Source: Melitaea cinxia
Lineage: Eukaryota > Arthropoda > Insecta > Lepidoptera > Nymphalidae
NCBI RefSeq assembly: GCF_905220565.1
Contig: NC_059406.1
Coordinates: forward strand, 9,992,001-10,056,000
Direction of reading: 5' to 3'
Length of the DNA stretch: 64,000 nt
A program made the position numbers and the translations under genes. Within the stretch, counting starts at the first letter, position 1; every line of letters starts with the position of its first letter. Positions 20,501 to 30,744 of this stretch are shown piece after piece. The notes beneath the pieces are model-generated. The model saw only the letters and a list, made by a program, of their open reading frames with translations, ran no database searches and was not told where the DNA came from.

Positions 20501-23500
20501 GGTTGGACAGTTCGACGTCGACTCAAAATATCATCGCGCACAAAAGCTTTAAATTACAAAATAGTTTCACATAGAGAAGTGAGAAAAATTATTTATAATA
20601 TATAATTCGCGTCATGTAAAAATAACGCTGGTTGTCAAAATGCACAAAGGCGATTTACAGTGTTGCCAACTCTTGAAAAAACTTTTTCGTACTGTCCATT
20701 TTTTGGAACACTCTTATTTGGTAAACAAACCACTGTCAATCGTAATTCACGTTTTTTCCGCATTTATCACTCACTCTCATAACACATTAGCATATAGACA
20801 CTTGTAAAACTCCATTTACTATTTATTTCACTAAAAAACAAATATCAATTTATCATTTTAAACACATAAAAACTATTAAGATACTAATATCGAGAGTTCA
20901 AATAATTAATTTTTTTGAATACGACATTTCAATAGCTAAAAAATTTGTTATTGCTTTTGTTTGAAAAAAAATTGTAATTTTGTAAAGTGATAATTATTAT
21001 ACATATTTAGTCCGAATTATTCGCACTGGTATTTCTAGTATTTTTTAATGTACCTACCAATAACCATTATACGAAGCAGCGAGTGAAAGCCTAATTAAAA
21101 AATAAAACAGTAATACTTTTGTGCGCGAGTATACCCATGCGCAAACGCACTCCCTCCAGTTTCTTTCAGCGTTCTTTTTACATGACGCGAACTATACTGT
21201 AGCCACACGGTAACTAGACTTATGTATCTATAATATCGCAGAAGACTTAAATTTTTACTAATTACTATCATAATTTACTAAACTATTGATGTTATTGTGG
21301 ATTACATTAAAAATCACTGTAAAAATTTGTAAACCAGATTTTAACACTGACATGCTAAACTCATATCTGCCCTTTAATCTTTTAACTATGTTTTTTTATG
21401 TCGCTACTACAAGTATACCAAAATTTTTTGGCAAAAATTATTACCAATATTTTAGACTATTTGGTAGGTTTTCGATTTTAATTCAAAACTGATATGTGCT
21501 TCTTTAATTGAAGGATAATTTATAATACTGGAGTATAAACAAACCCAGCTATGCTCTGGTATTAATAATTTAATAGTTACATAATTATACAATGCATTTT
21601 AATGTTTTTGATTTTTCAGGATCTTAAAAAATTTCACTATTACTACTGGTTTGCATTTCCTGCACCAAGTCAACCAATTGTATGTTTAAAAGAAAAATGT
21701 AAAAATATAAGTACATGTTTCAACGAGAAACAGATAAAAGATATATCTAAGAGCTATCAAAATTTAGAAACATCACAGAAAAGTTTCTTTGTAATTGTCA
21801 AAGATAATGAAACTGCCAATGCCGTTGAACTATCAAAAATTCTAGATAAGAATAAGGGTAAAGAGCTAAATATTAATATGTCTAAAATATTCTTTGCATT
21901 TGCTGATCATAGTAATGGACCAAATCCTGGATGGCCACTGAGAATATTTTTAGCAGCATTGCTTGATTTTTGTCCAAATTTAAGCAAAACAAGTATTGAA
22001 GTTATTGGAATAAGATGCAGTAAAAACGGTTCACTTGCAAGTAGTCAAATTTACAGCATAACAGTTCCTGAGGTTAGTATTGTTTTACAAAACAAGATAG
22101 CTGTATACCTATGCAAAATAGTCATCACATAATTATTTGAAAGAATAAATGAAAAAATGTTTAGAATTTCTAATGTGTGGGTAACACAAAAATAAAATCG
22201 TAGATATTAAAAATAGCATGGTGTCGTCTCCTGTCAAAGATTTTCATTGTAATATGAAACTTTGAATAGTTACGGGTTTCTGTAAAGAGCTCACTATAGA
22301 CGGCGCCACGGTTCGCTTAAACCGAATATAAAAATTATCATATCAAAAATTTCGATCTAGCGGGTACATCGTTCCATAGCTTAATTGGCTAAAGCGCCGA
22401 CACGGTCAGTCGGAGACGCGGGTTCGAACCCCGCCGGAGCGGTCAATTTTTGATATGACATTCAAAAATTTTTAAAAGAATTTGAACGAAAAAAGATAGT
22501 CTAACTTATTGATAGCTTAAAGATCTTTAAAATATTGTAGATTTTTCAATCCAAATATATAGAAAATTATTACTCATTATTTTAGGGCGTCCAAACACCT
22601 GAAAATGTTGGATGGGTGGGTTGGGAAAGAAATGATAGAGGCAACTTTGGACCAAAACTCGCAAATATGTCTGCTTCGATGGATCCTGTGAAGTTAGTAC
22701 AGCCATAAAAATATTATTCGAATAATATTTTAAAAAGTCTACATACAATATTTAAAAAAAAAACCCACAAACGATTTTGCAATTACTTGAAAATAAATTT
22801 AAAATGTGTATTATAAAGAAATTAGTAGCTGAATCTTATTATTTGGTGCAAGATTATATTAATGGCAAAGGTGTGTGGGCTCAGCAACGCTGTATTACAT
22901 GCAAGAAATATCTTGGTAATAAGTAATAACCAATTTTATATAAAAACACTTTTTTTTTTAACGAGTAAGCATGGGGTTTATTTCTAATTCTTTGCAGAAT
23001 CTACATTCCGAATTGATGGTTCACTTTTGAAAATAATTAAAATATTAATTTTTAAAATGATTCAATGAATTTAACGGTGTTTTTGTATTGTATTTGAATA
23101 ATTTTTTTTTTTGATTTTAGTTTGACTGACCTTTATCACGCTAGGCTTTACTTCAAAAAACTCGATTAATCCAATGACTAATTAAATAATTATACTCTGA
23201 TATAAATAATTCAAAATTCTGCATTTACCCCATTTAGTGAATTAAAGATGTAAAAACTAATTTCAGATTAGCAGACGCGTCTTCTGATCTCAATATAAAG
23301 TTAATGAAATGGCGTCTAGTACCTGATCTTAATGTGGATGTAATGAAAGATACCAAGTGTCTGTTGCTTGGAGCTGGTACCTTAGGTTGTCATGTGGCAA
23401 GGGACCTACTGGTAGGTGACCTTGCATAGTTGAAATTAAGTGCTCGATGACCTGTATATTAATAATACAAGTCCAACATATGCAGTCACTATTACCAAAG

Positions 23501-26500
23501 TTCAGTAGGTACTTTTTAAAAGTAGTACCTATATTTTTAAAATTAAAATTTTTATAAACATGTTTTAAATTCTGTACTGAGAATTGGAACTAATTTAATA
23601 AATGTAAATTAGTTTCATAAACATAAACAACTTTACTTTAAAACAATTTTGCGGGTAAAGTTTTGGCAAAAAATACTTCACTAGATTTGAAAATTATCTC
23701 TTGAGTTTTGCCAAAAATATTGTCACTAAATTAAATAAATAAATAAATAAACAAATAAACGCGTCACACTCAACGGCCCCCAGTAGGATTTTCTCCTGTG
23801 TCAGGGTCCGGAAACAAACACAATACACAAGCACAAACGCCCAGACCACGACAAACATCTTTATGGCCAATACAAATGTCTGTCGTGAGCGGGGATCGAA
23901 CCCTCGACCGCCAGCGCAGCAGTCAGTACTGTGACCGCTGCGACAACGCGTCGTCAAATTAATTCGAAACTGTTGTGTAACATTTACATACTGAATACAC
24001 GAGTATTGCAGCTATTTACAAATACAATTACCCATTTCAAAATTAATATCTTAGAATTTAATGGAATTTTTATTTTCAGGCATGGGGATTTCGCCACATA
24101 ACATTCATAGATAATGGCAAAGTATCGTATTCTAATCCAACGCGACAAGTGCTTTACACTCATCGAGATTGTCTCGATGGTGGTAAGAGAAAAGCGCAAG
24201 CGGCTGCTGACAATATCAAACTTATCCTGCCTACTGTGGTAACTATTGATATATTTTATAGAATACTAGCTTTGATTCAATACATCATTTTAACCGACTT
24301 CAAAACAAGGGGGATGTTTTCAATTCGATTTTTTTTTTGTGTTATCCAATATGCTGGGATCTATATATAAGAAAGTGGTGTACCACCCTAAGGTTAAATG
24401 CCGCTTGCAGATTCATAGGTGATAAAGATTAGTTTCGCTTGCAGATCGATCTGAGAACTTCTATTGCCGTCTTTATCTGATTATTGATAACGATATTATT
24501 TATACCTAATAGAGTTTAAATTGTCATGTATAATAATGACGTATGATTACTTATCAATTAGGTTTACGTCATTATTATATGTCTCTTTCCGTAATATCTT
24601 TTAATAACGAACCTTGTTGTAATTTTCGATGACCAGGAAACTAAATCCAAACTGGTACACCACTTTCTTGGCCGACGGTACATTACAGTAAAAATACTAC
24701 TTCTATTATAACACTTTCTGTCGATCTAAACATGTAAAAAAAGAAAGCTGACAGAAATTATTTCATTTTCTATTATTTTTTTTAGCACTTTTTAAAATTC
24801 TATTATTACAGAAAAGTGAAGGTTTGAGTCTCCACATTCCAATGCCTGGTCACCCAATTGGAGAATCTCTTAAACAAGAAACCGTAAGCAACATCAAGCT
24901 ATTAACAGAAGCCATTGAAAACCATGATGTAATATTCCTACTACTGGATACGAGAGAAGCCAGGTGGTTACCGACGCTTATTTCCGCGTATTATGGAAAG
25001 GTAATGAAATTTCGTTGAAGCTATTCTCAGTACCTTTTTATACTCTAATTCTACCTATATCTAAGAAATGTTTGGGGATGCGGAGGAACAAGGTGTTGAG
25101 TCCCTCGTCCGTCATCGCAAAGGGAGGATCCTCCGACCAGACGGATGTTGTGTCTGGTAGGCTACCACAACGCTTGTTGTCGGGTTCTTGTATATATACT
25201 TAATCACTCTGATAACTTGAAAACGCGATGTAGGATACGTCAGTTTTCTCTAGTTTCTTATATGTCGTGAGATAGATGTCGCTACATCACTCCCCTCCGA
25301 GACCAGAGGTCGATAGCAGGTTGAGTCGTCCATAGATTCTCTGATGCTTCCGGGCCAGTGGAATGTTCCAGTGAGTCGGAACCAGATGCCGCATAGTTCA
25401 CGGTGAGTCGGATCTGTCTGCAGTGATTGTTGCGTATAGTCCAGTGAGTTGGAGTTGTGCAGTGCTGCGTAGTGGCTGGCTGCTGCGTCGACCAGGAGAG
25501 AAGTGCAGTGTGCTGTGCCAAAGTCGCTGAGAAGGCTGTGGGTGATGACCAGGAATGCGCGTCCGCTGCATGCTGGTGGTCAGGATACCCGTAATAGCCA
25601 TAGATGCTTGCTGGCCGAAGCCGTAGATACTAGATGCTACTCGCTGCTCTAAAGAGCTATATCTAATCAACTCAACTAGTAATTAGTTAAGTTGATTATA
25701 ATCAGCTCTAATTCAGAGTAAAGTTAAGATTTTCATATATAAAGTTTAACATGCACCAGAGTATGAATAACATTATAATTTAAATTATATGCGATTATAC
25801 CAAGATTAATGTCTCCGTGGTATTTCAGTAATGATTTATTTAAGAATATTATAAATTTTTAGTAAATATCGAATTCAAGAGGTGTTCCCGAATATGACTC
25901 AGTGTTCCCGGATCGATTCAGATGTTCACTGAATGATGCAGTAAGGATTTAGCGACAGTTGAGGACGATATTTTCATTAATATATAAAAGAACGTAAAAG
26001 ATGTTGATTTTTTAGGTCGTACTTTAATTAAGAGGAATGCTCCAGGAAAAATTAGGTTAGGATGCAGGTTTTCTTAGTCGGTCCCGTAAGACGTGCCAGG
26101 TCAAGCATTATTGAGATTTTGTTCTTCCTGCTGACATATGGAGACCGTTTTTAAATCTTCATCATCTGACGACTCTTCGTCGATGTAATTTGTTTATATT
26201 ATATTTATATATTATGTTGTTAAATTGTTTTATAGATGCTTTGTCTATTATTGATAGTGATCAGGTCATTTTTCGCAATATCTCAGCTTTATTTTTAAAT
26301 TGCGTCGATAATACCTCACCAAATAAGAGACGTTTGTGCACTTCATGAAGTACATTCATGTTTTTGACTAAATCGGTCACTTTGCTATTAGGAGACATGG
26401 CTGACGGTGATTTCTTTTTCTCTTTCTCTGCCCTTTGTACGATGCTCTTTCGTAATTTTTTCCTCAGGGATTCAATTTTGCGTCTCATTTGGGTGATCAA

Positions 26501-29500
26501 ATTCTCTTCTTTTTCTATTTTACGATAAGCTCAATTCGACCGTATATAATATTATAAGGATCTGATTAATGTTCTTATTATACACGAAAAAAGAGTTAAA
26601 AGTTATTTTTTTTTTCAAAGTTACAGCTATTTGTTGGTACGATACAGCACTTAGGGACGCGTTCTCGATATGATTTTTTACACAATAATTTTGTTATATT
26701 AATGAAATTTATTTATGTTCTAAGCGTGTAATTAGATGTGTACGTAAATTAAATAATTTTGAATGGTGTCAAATGTACATTAAATAGATATAATTACGGT
26801 TGTATTTTTTAGTCATTTCCAAATAGGATTCTTCACTTTGGTGATTTTGAGCCTTATGTACTTTTATATCAATTTCAATATTACCGTGATTTATTAATAA
26901 TATTTTCAGATAGTAATAAATGCAGCGCTTGGTTTCGATAGTTATCTCGTAATGCGGCATGGAATTAGTTCGGTTACAAAGGAAACGCCAATGAACAGTT
27001 CATACGTGTCTGGAGAACAACTCGGCTGTTACTTCTGCAATGACGTCACGGCACCGGGAAACGTAAGACATAGTTATAACTAGCTGCATATCGCGTTGTT
27101 ACCCGTGCTATTTCCAATCCCGTAAAAATCTGAGGATACAAAGTATCCTATGATATATAGTATACCAATACTAGATATCTAACCTATGTAGATAACATAC
27201 CAAGTTTTATTACAGTCAGTTAGTGGTTTACTGCCTGAGAGTAACAAGCATCCATCCATCCTCACAAACTTTTGCATATTCTACAGTATTTATCATATCA
27301 AATATGTCTGTACCAGTTTAGAACAAATATATTTTACAAACTTCAAAAATATATATAAAATAGTAATATGTTAAATAGTTGTATATTGAAATATTAGTAA
27401 ATATTCGTTACTTCAGAACATCAATTTCTTTAAAAATTACTAAAATTATTTAAAAAGGGATATTTGCCATGTTTTTTATTTTTATTTTGCAGAGGTCGAT
27501 ATTTCGACATTATCTACGAATGTCTTGTTCACGAGACTGAGGTTTGCGGGTAGACGTTGACCGCATTAGAAGTGTCCAATGTCCATACCGGACTACCTTT
27601 CTCGTACGTTTGCTGCGTAAACCCTGATCACCATTACTATTGTCCCTTTCACCCCTACTATTGTCCCTTGTTTTACGTACACTTGATACCGTGTTCTACT
27701 GACGAAACTCACCGCGTCGGTTCGTAAATTTAATTTAAAACCGTTAATAATTAATATACAAAATAATAAATAAAATTGTTTTCTATTGACAGTCGGTAAA
27801 GGATCGTACGTTAGACCAGCAGTGTACCGTGAGCCGGCCCGGGACGGCGGCCGTGGCGGGCGCCCTCGCCGTCGAACTACTTGTGGCTCTACTGCAGCAC
27901 CACTCCAGGTCTACTTTATTTATTTATTCACAATTTCGTACACCAATACAAAGTTTTAACAATATATCAAATGACAATATAACAATATTAGAAAATAAAA
28001 ATTACAACAAGCGGCCTTATCGCTAATACAGCGATCTCTTCCAAGCAACCTTTGAGCAGAGAACTAACATAGGGATGAAGTGCAAAAAATTTCATGTAAC
28101 AGGAATATATACATACAAACAAATAAAACATACACATATATATACTAGCTGACCCAGCAAACATTGTCCTGCCACTAAACGCTATTAAAAAATAGTGGAT
28201 GGTGGTAGAAGGGTGAAAATTTAGGGTTGTGTGTATTTTTCAATGCCAAATTATAATAAAATAAAAATATAAAATTTGGTCCAAAAATATAAACATATTT
28301 AGGGGTGGACTACCCTTAACATTTAGGGGGATGAAAAATAGATGTTGTTCGATTCTCAGACCTACCAAAAATGCACACAAAATTTCATGAGAATCGGTCA
28401 AGCCGTTTCGGAGGAGTTTAACTACAAACTATTATATTATATTACTAATTTACTACACAATTAAACAATATACAATATTTCGACAATGCCTTAGCGCAAT
28501 GGCTGTAGCTTGTATTTATTTGTTCCACTGCCAGTCGCGAGTCTGATCCCCACACATAGCATACATTTAAATTGGCCATGCAGGTGTTTGTCGTGGTCTG
28601 GGCTTTTGTGCTTGTTACTGTGTGTGTTCCTGGACCCCAGACTCAGGAGTGTAAATCCTAGTGGGGTCGTTTATTGTGAGGGTTTTTTTAATTTATATTA
28701 ATACTAAACTACATCTACGGTACACCATAAACATTTACTAATAAATTCATTTCACCTATGCTTGTCTAAGAAACAGCGTATAGTAATTAGACCGCTTTTG
28801 CATGCTGCCTTTCTTTATGATTTATATGATGTTGATTTGTATGCAATTATATAATCATTTAATTTTTTATTTTTTTTTATTAAATAATTATTTTATATGA
28901 AGTTTATGAAGTTTATATGAAGTTCTGACTCATGTTAAAAAATGTTACATATTGTGTTTAAGTAAATTTATCATTAATAATTAAAAAGGACATAGATGAT
29001 TAATATTTTGGTTTTTAATCCTTACCTTTATTTATAACAGTTATTTTACAGGGTAAAAACTCCAGCTTTATACAACATAACTGATGAAGACATCGACTCT
29101 GAACTTCAAGGCGTTCTTGGTCCAATACCCCATACAATACGAGGATTCTTACACTCTTACCAGACTGTATTGCCAACTTGTCCTAAATTTAAACAGTGTA
29201 TAGCTTGTTCTCAAGTTGTCATAGATAAATATAGAGAAGAAGGCATAGAGTTCTTAATGAAAGTCTTTAACAGTGGAACCTATTTAGAGGAAGTAACGGG
29301 CTTATCTGAACTGCAATTAACTGCGGAAATGACCGAGGTAAGTAGGTTACAAAGTGTAATTGCTTTTTTTAAGGTAAAGAGATAAATAATATGAACTAAA
29401 GATACTATGTTAAAAGAAGGTACTTTTGCTTCGTAACTCGTGTCTTATCTTACAACCTCATTGATTTTGTATTCATTCAGTTAGTTTTATACTTGAGATT

Positions 29501-29616
29501 TTTTTTTCTGAAAATGTAATGTAACTAATTTGATACTTTTGCCAGGTAAAATTAATAATAAACTTTTTTTACAGATTTTAACATTTTCTGATGAAGATCA
29601 AGAAAGTACAGACTAA
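17542..29616 (+). CDS. Atg7: Ubiquitin-like modifier-activating enzyme Atg7, complete, 11 exons
   Basis: Atg7 is the cytosolic E1 of autophagy: it adenylates Atg8 and Atg12, holds them as a thioester and passes them to Atg3 and Atg10. Exons: 17542-17744, 18968-19163, 21620-22072, 22586-22692, 23267-23411, 24080-24238, 24812-25000, 26910-27062, 27793-27908, 29052-29337, 29575-29616; 2049 nt, 682 residues (human is about 703). The N-terminal domain (PSFWHSLTEMKLN, YYYWFAFPAP, PGWPLR) spans residues 1 to about 300. The nucleotide-binding loop GAGTLG is at 355-360, followed by DNGKVSYSNPTRQ. Zinc cysteines are C524/C527 (GCYFCND) and C623/C626 (CIACS). The catalytic cysteine is C546 in DQQCTVSRPG. 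The acidic tail ends DEDQESTD. All introns are GT-AG; the exon-9 donor (CAG|GTCTAC) is weak and beside a LINE tail. Most introns carry mobile DNA. Start chosen as the first ATG in frame with a normal N-terminus. Confidence 0.97.
17766..18379 (-). mobile_element. Helitron-like element with an unusual 3' part, Atg7 intron 1
   Basis: The 5' half on the minus strand (TC at 18379-18378, CCGAAGCCAAAAATATAG, GGGTCAACATATAGGC) belongs to the 47738-48182 family. The CTAG end at 17766-17769 is preceded by GACGTCGCGGGTAGCAG instead of the family's CCGGGGCGGGTCG. The 3' segment therefore differs from that of its relatives. Confidence 0.6.
18406..18480 (+). mobile_element. SINE head fragment
   Basis: CCCATTGGGGCAATTTGTAG and a B-box-like GGGTTCGAGTCCCACCC, 50 bases apart, as in tRNA-derived SINE heads. 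No body or tail is clear. In Atg7 intron 1. Confidence 0.45.
18499..18690 (-). mobile_element. Helitron 3' end, Atg7 intron 1
   Basis: CTAG at 18499-18502, then CCCGGCTTCGCACGGGTGC and AAACCGCATCAAAATCTG. A related plus-strand piece is at 36104-36290. Confidence 0.5.
19340..19440 (-). repeat. RTE-like LINE tail fragment, Atg7 intron 2
   Basis: CTACTGGACATATGCCTC and TGTAGGAGAAGGATCAGAGC, as at 8466 and 32250. Confidence 0.5.
19505..19948 (+). mobile_element. MITE-like repeat with ACCAACTTC...GGAAGTCGGTT ends, Atg7 intron 2
   Basis: It starts AAAAAAAACCAACTTCAATT and ends TTTGGAAGTCGGTTAAAAA. Inside are AGTCAAGTAAGTACTC and GTTCTGAGGTAACATACAT. The same family is at 56715-57306 and 63740-64000, and as fragments at 24292, 32855 and 52862. 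Confidence 0.65.
20085..20368 (-). mobile_element. RTE-like LINE 3' end, Atg7 intron 2
   Basis: On the minus strand it reads through TCTTCCCGTGAGTGTCGTAA and CACAGGCCGAAGACGG and ends GTGGAGGCCTATGTCCAGCA. Plus-strand copies lie at 52640-52845 and 54899-55167. Confidence 0.6.
20371..21196 (+). mobile_element. MITE copy A (TAGTTCGCGTCATGTAAAAA terminal repeats), Atg7 intron 2
   Basis: The ends TATAGTTCGCGTCATG... and ...CATGACGCGAACTATA are perfect inverted repeats of about 30 bp including the TA flanks. It has no transposase. Compared with copy B (34750-35337) it carries about 240 extra bases that begin with a second, slightly diverged left end at 20601. Confidence 0.85.
22338..22458 (+). 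other. tRNA-like sequence enclosed by inverted repeats, Atg7 intron 3
   Basis: Positions 22370-22442 fold as a tRNA: acceptor CGTTCCA/CGGAGCG with one mismatch, D-arm GCTT/AAGC, anticodon stem CCGAC/GTCGG with loop ACGGTCA, T-arm GCGGG/CCCGC with loop TTCGAAC. The A-box and B-box are intact. The nominal anticodon is GGT, but position 33 is C, not T, so a working tRNA is unlikely. TCATATCAAAAATT (from 22340) and AATTTTTGATATGA (from 22444) flank it as an inverted repeat. A fragment with the same right flank is at 54418-54458, so it is a repeat family. Confidence 0.6.
23745..23955 (-). mobile_element. tRNA-derived SINE, Atg7 intron 5
   Basis: On the minus strand: tRNA-like head with GTTGTCGCAGCGGTCAC and GAGGGTTCGATCCCCGC, body GACAGACATTTGTATTGGCC and GTGTTTGTTTCCGGACCC, and a (TTTA)n tail. 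It is a full-length representative of the family also at 28483-28690. Confidence 0.75.
24369..24669. mobile_element. Fold-back MITE, Atg7 intron 6
   Basis: Perfect 17-bp inverted termini AAGAAAGTGGTGTACCA and TGGTACACCACTTTCTT enclose 267 bases. An inner hairpin is formed by ATAATGACGTA and TACGTCATTAT around 24530-24575. No frame. An ACCGACTTC-family end sits just before it at 24292. Confidence 0.6.
25050..25680. other. GC-rich unassigned insertion, Atg7 intron 7
   Basis: About 600 bases of clearly higher GC than its surroundings, with many AGTG/GCAGTG words and short overlapping frames but no convincing protein. TCGCTACATCACTCCCCTCCG resembles the edge of retrotransposon-derived repeats, but I could not find paired termini. 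Confidence 0.35.
26261..26520 (-). pseudogene. Coiled-coil basic ORF remnant, Atg7 intron 7
   Basis: A minus-strand frame encodes RRKIESLRKKLRKSIVQRAE then SPNSKVTDLVKNMNVLHEV and RLLFGEVLSTQFKNK. The charged coiled-coil followed by a LLFGEVL-like segment recalls proteins carried by insect transposons, but I cannot name the family. It has no start context or introns of its own and lies antisense in an Atg7 intron. Confidence 0.35.
27913..28135 (-). mobile_element. CR1-like LINE 3' tail beside the Atg7 exon-9 donor
   Basis: On the minus strand it ends in (AAATA)n-like repeats and contains GCGATAAGGCCGC and AGAGATCGCTGTATTAG, matching the 3'UTR of the LINE at 58440-59907 and the copy at 31601-32080. 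The simple-repeat end starts about four bases after the exon-9 boundary at 27908. Confidence 0.65.
28145..28440 (-). mobile_element. Helitron-like element, Atg7 intron 9
   Basis: CTAG end at 28145-28148 followed (in plus) by CTGACCCAGCAAACATTGT. At the other side lie ACAAAATTTCATGAGAATCG and AAGCCGTTTCGGAGGAGTTT. It is the same family as 1112-1314, reversed, with about 90 extra inner bases. Confidence 0.65.
28483..28690 (+). mobile_element. tRNA-derived SINE, Atg7 intron 9
   Basis: GCCTTAGCGCAATGGCTGTAG (A-box region), GCGAGTCTGATCCCCACAC (decayed B-box), then GGTGTTTGTCGTGGTCTGGG and TTCCTGGACCCCAGACTCAG. Plus-strand copy of the 23745-23955 family. Confidence 0.65.
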
Positions 29617-29858
29617 ATATCCAAATAAAAATAATACATAATAAATATAATATAGCAGAATCCTCATTTAAGATATAAAATGCACAATTAAATGTCTCTG
29701 ATCTTGCTTACTTATTGAATGTACTTTACTAGTGAAATGTGTGATCTATGTGTAATCAATGGCTGCTGTTACCTGATAGCTATATTCTTGATTGCTTTTG
29801 ATAGCTATATTCCTGTAGTTGTATTCTTTTATTAATTTATGCGTAGTTGTAAGTATTA

Positions 29859-29864
29859 AATAAA
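29859..29864 (+). terminator. Atg7 polyadenylation signal
   Basis: AATAAA, 243 bases after the Atg7 stop codon. Confidence 0.6.
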
Positions 29865-29869
29865 TTTTA

Positions 29870-30744
29870 TTCCAATTTTCTATAATTTTGTTGTTTAACC
29901 CCATCTCATTATTATTTTTAATACACCCTGGTGGAAATATTTGTTTGGAAAAAGTATTAAAAAATCTTAAAAGTCTTCATAACTACAAAAAATCAAGTTA
30001 CATGCAAACTAATGTAATAAAAAACACTAAGTTAAAACTGTAAGTAATTAAAAACATTAAATTTTTATTACATTAGTTAGTAATGCTCAGTTCTGTTCAA
30101 CGTTTGTGGTAGGGATATTAAGATCATAATTTTTTTCATATTTTTGACTGATGAACCATTTCATGATGATGAACCATTTGATATCATGGCGATAAGCAAA
30201 AAATTTGTCCATCATTTTAGAGATTCTACCACATTGAATTAAATAAAAGTAACACTATTTAAAATATCTGTATCATGTTTGTGTGTGCATCATTACATAT
30301 ACAAAATGATGTCATTTTAACTAATTATACGTTGTTCTTCAAACCAATGTATGCAAAGATAAGCTCAATTGATTAGGGATACCACTCAGATTTAAAATAC
30401 AGGTTTCTTTTTATACATTGAGGGTAGCAAACAAGGTTATGGCCTACTTGATGGTAACCGCAGCCTATAGACGCCAGCGACACCTGAAGTATCAGGCGCG
30501 TTGGTAACCTTACTTATTTAAGAGTATAGTTTAGTTATGATCATCTGTAAGGGTATTTCTGTTAAGGTATTTCCCCCGAAAGGCGGCTCAAGTTTCGTGC
30601 AGGATATTTCCTGCAGCGTATTTATCAAATAAGCGCATATATCAATAATTAGCGATTTCATCAACACAAACTGTAAAAGTGAAATTAAATAAAATCTTGC
30701 AATGATAAATACTAATAAATATACATTTATTTTACAAAACACGT
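29870..30744. other. Convergent intergenic stretch between Atg7 and mRpL2
   Basis: AT-rich. Positions 30420-30630 hold a degraded GTCGGCAAAC-family repeat (GGCCTACTTGATGGTAACCG, AGGATATTTCCTGCAGCG). Nothing else recognised. Confidence 0.4.

Noticed and set aside
22370..22442. A functional tRNA-Thr gene
   Set aside because: The fold is good, but position 33 is C, the acceptor stem has a mismatch, a GGT anticodon is not the usual cytosolic one, and the flanks recur elsewhere as a repeat.
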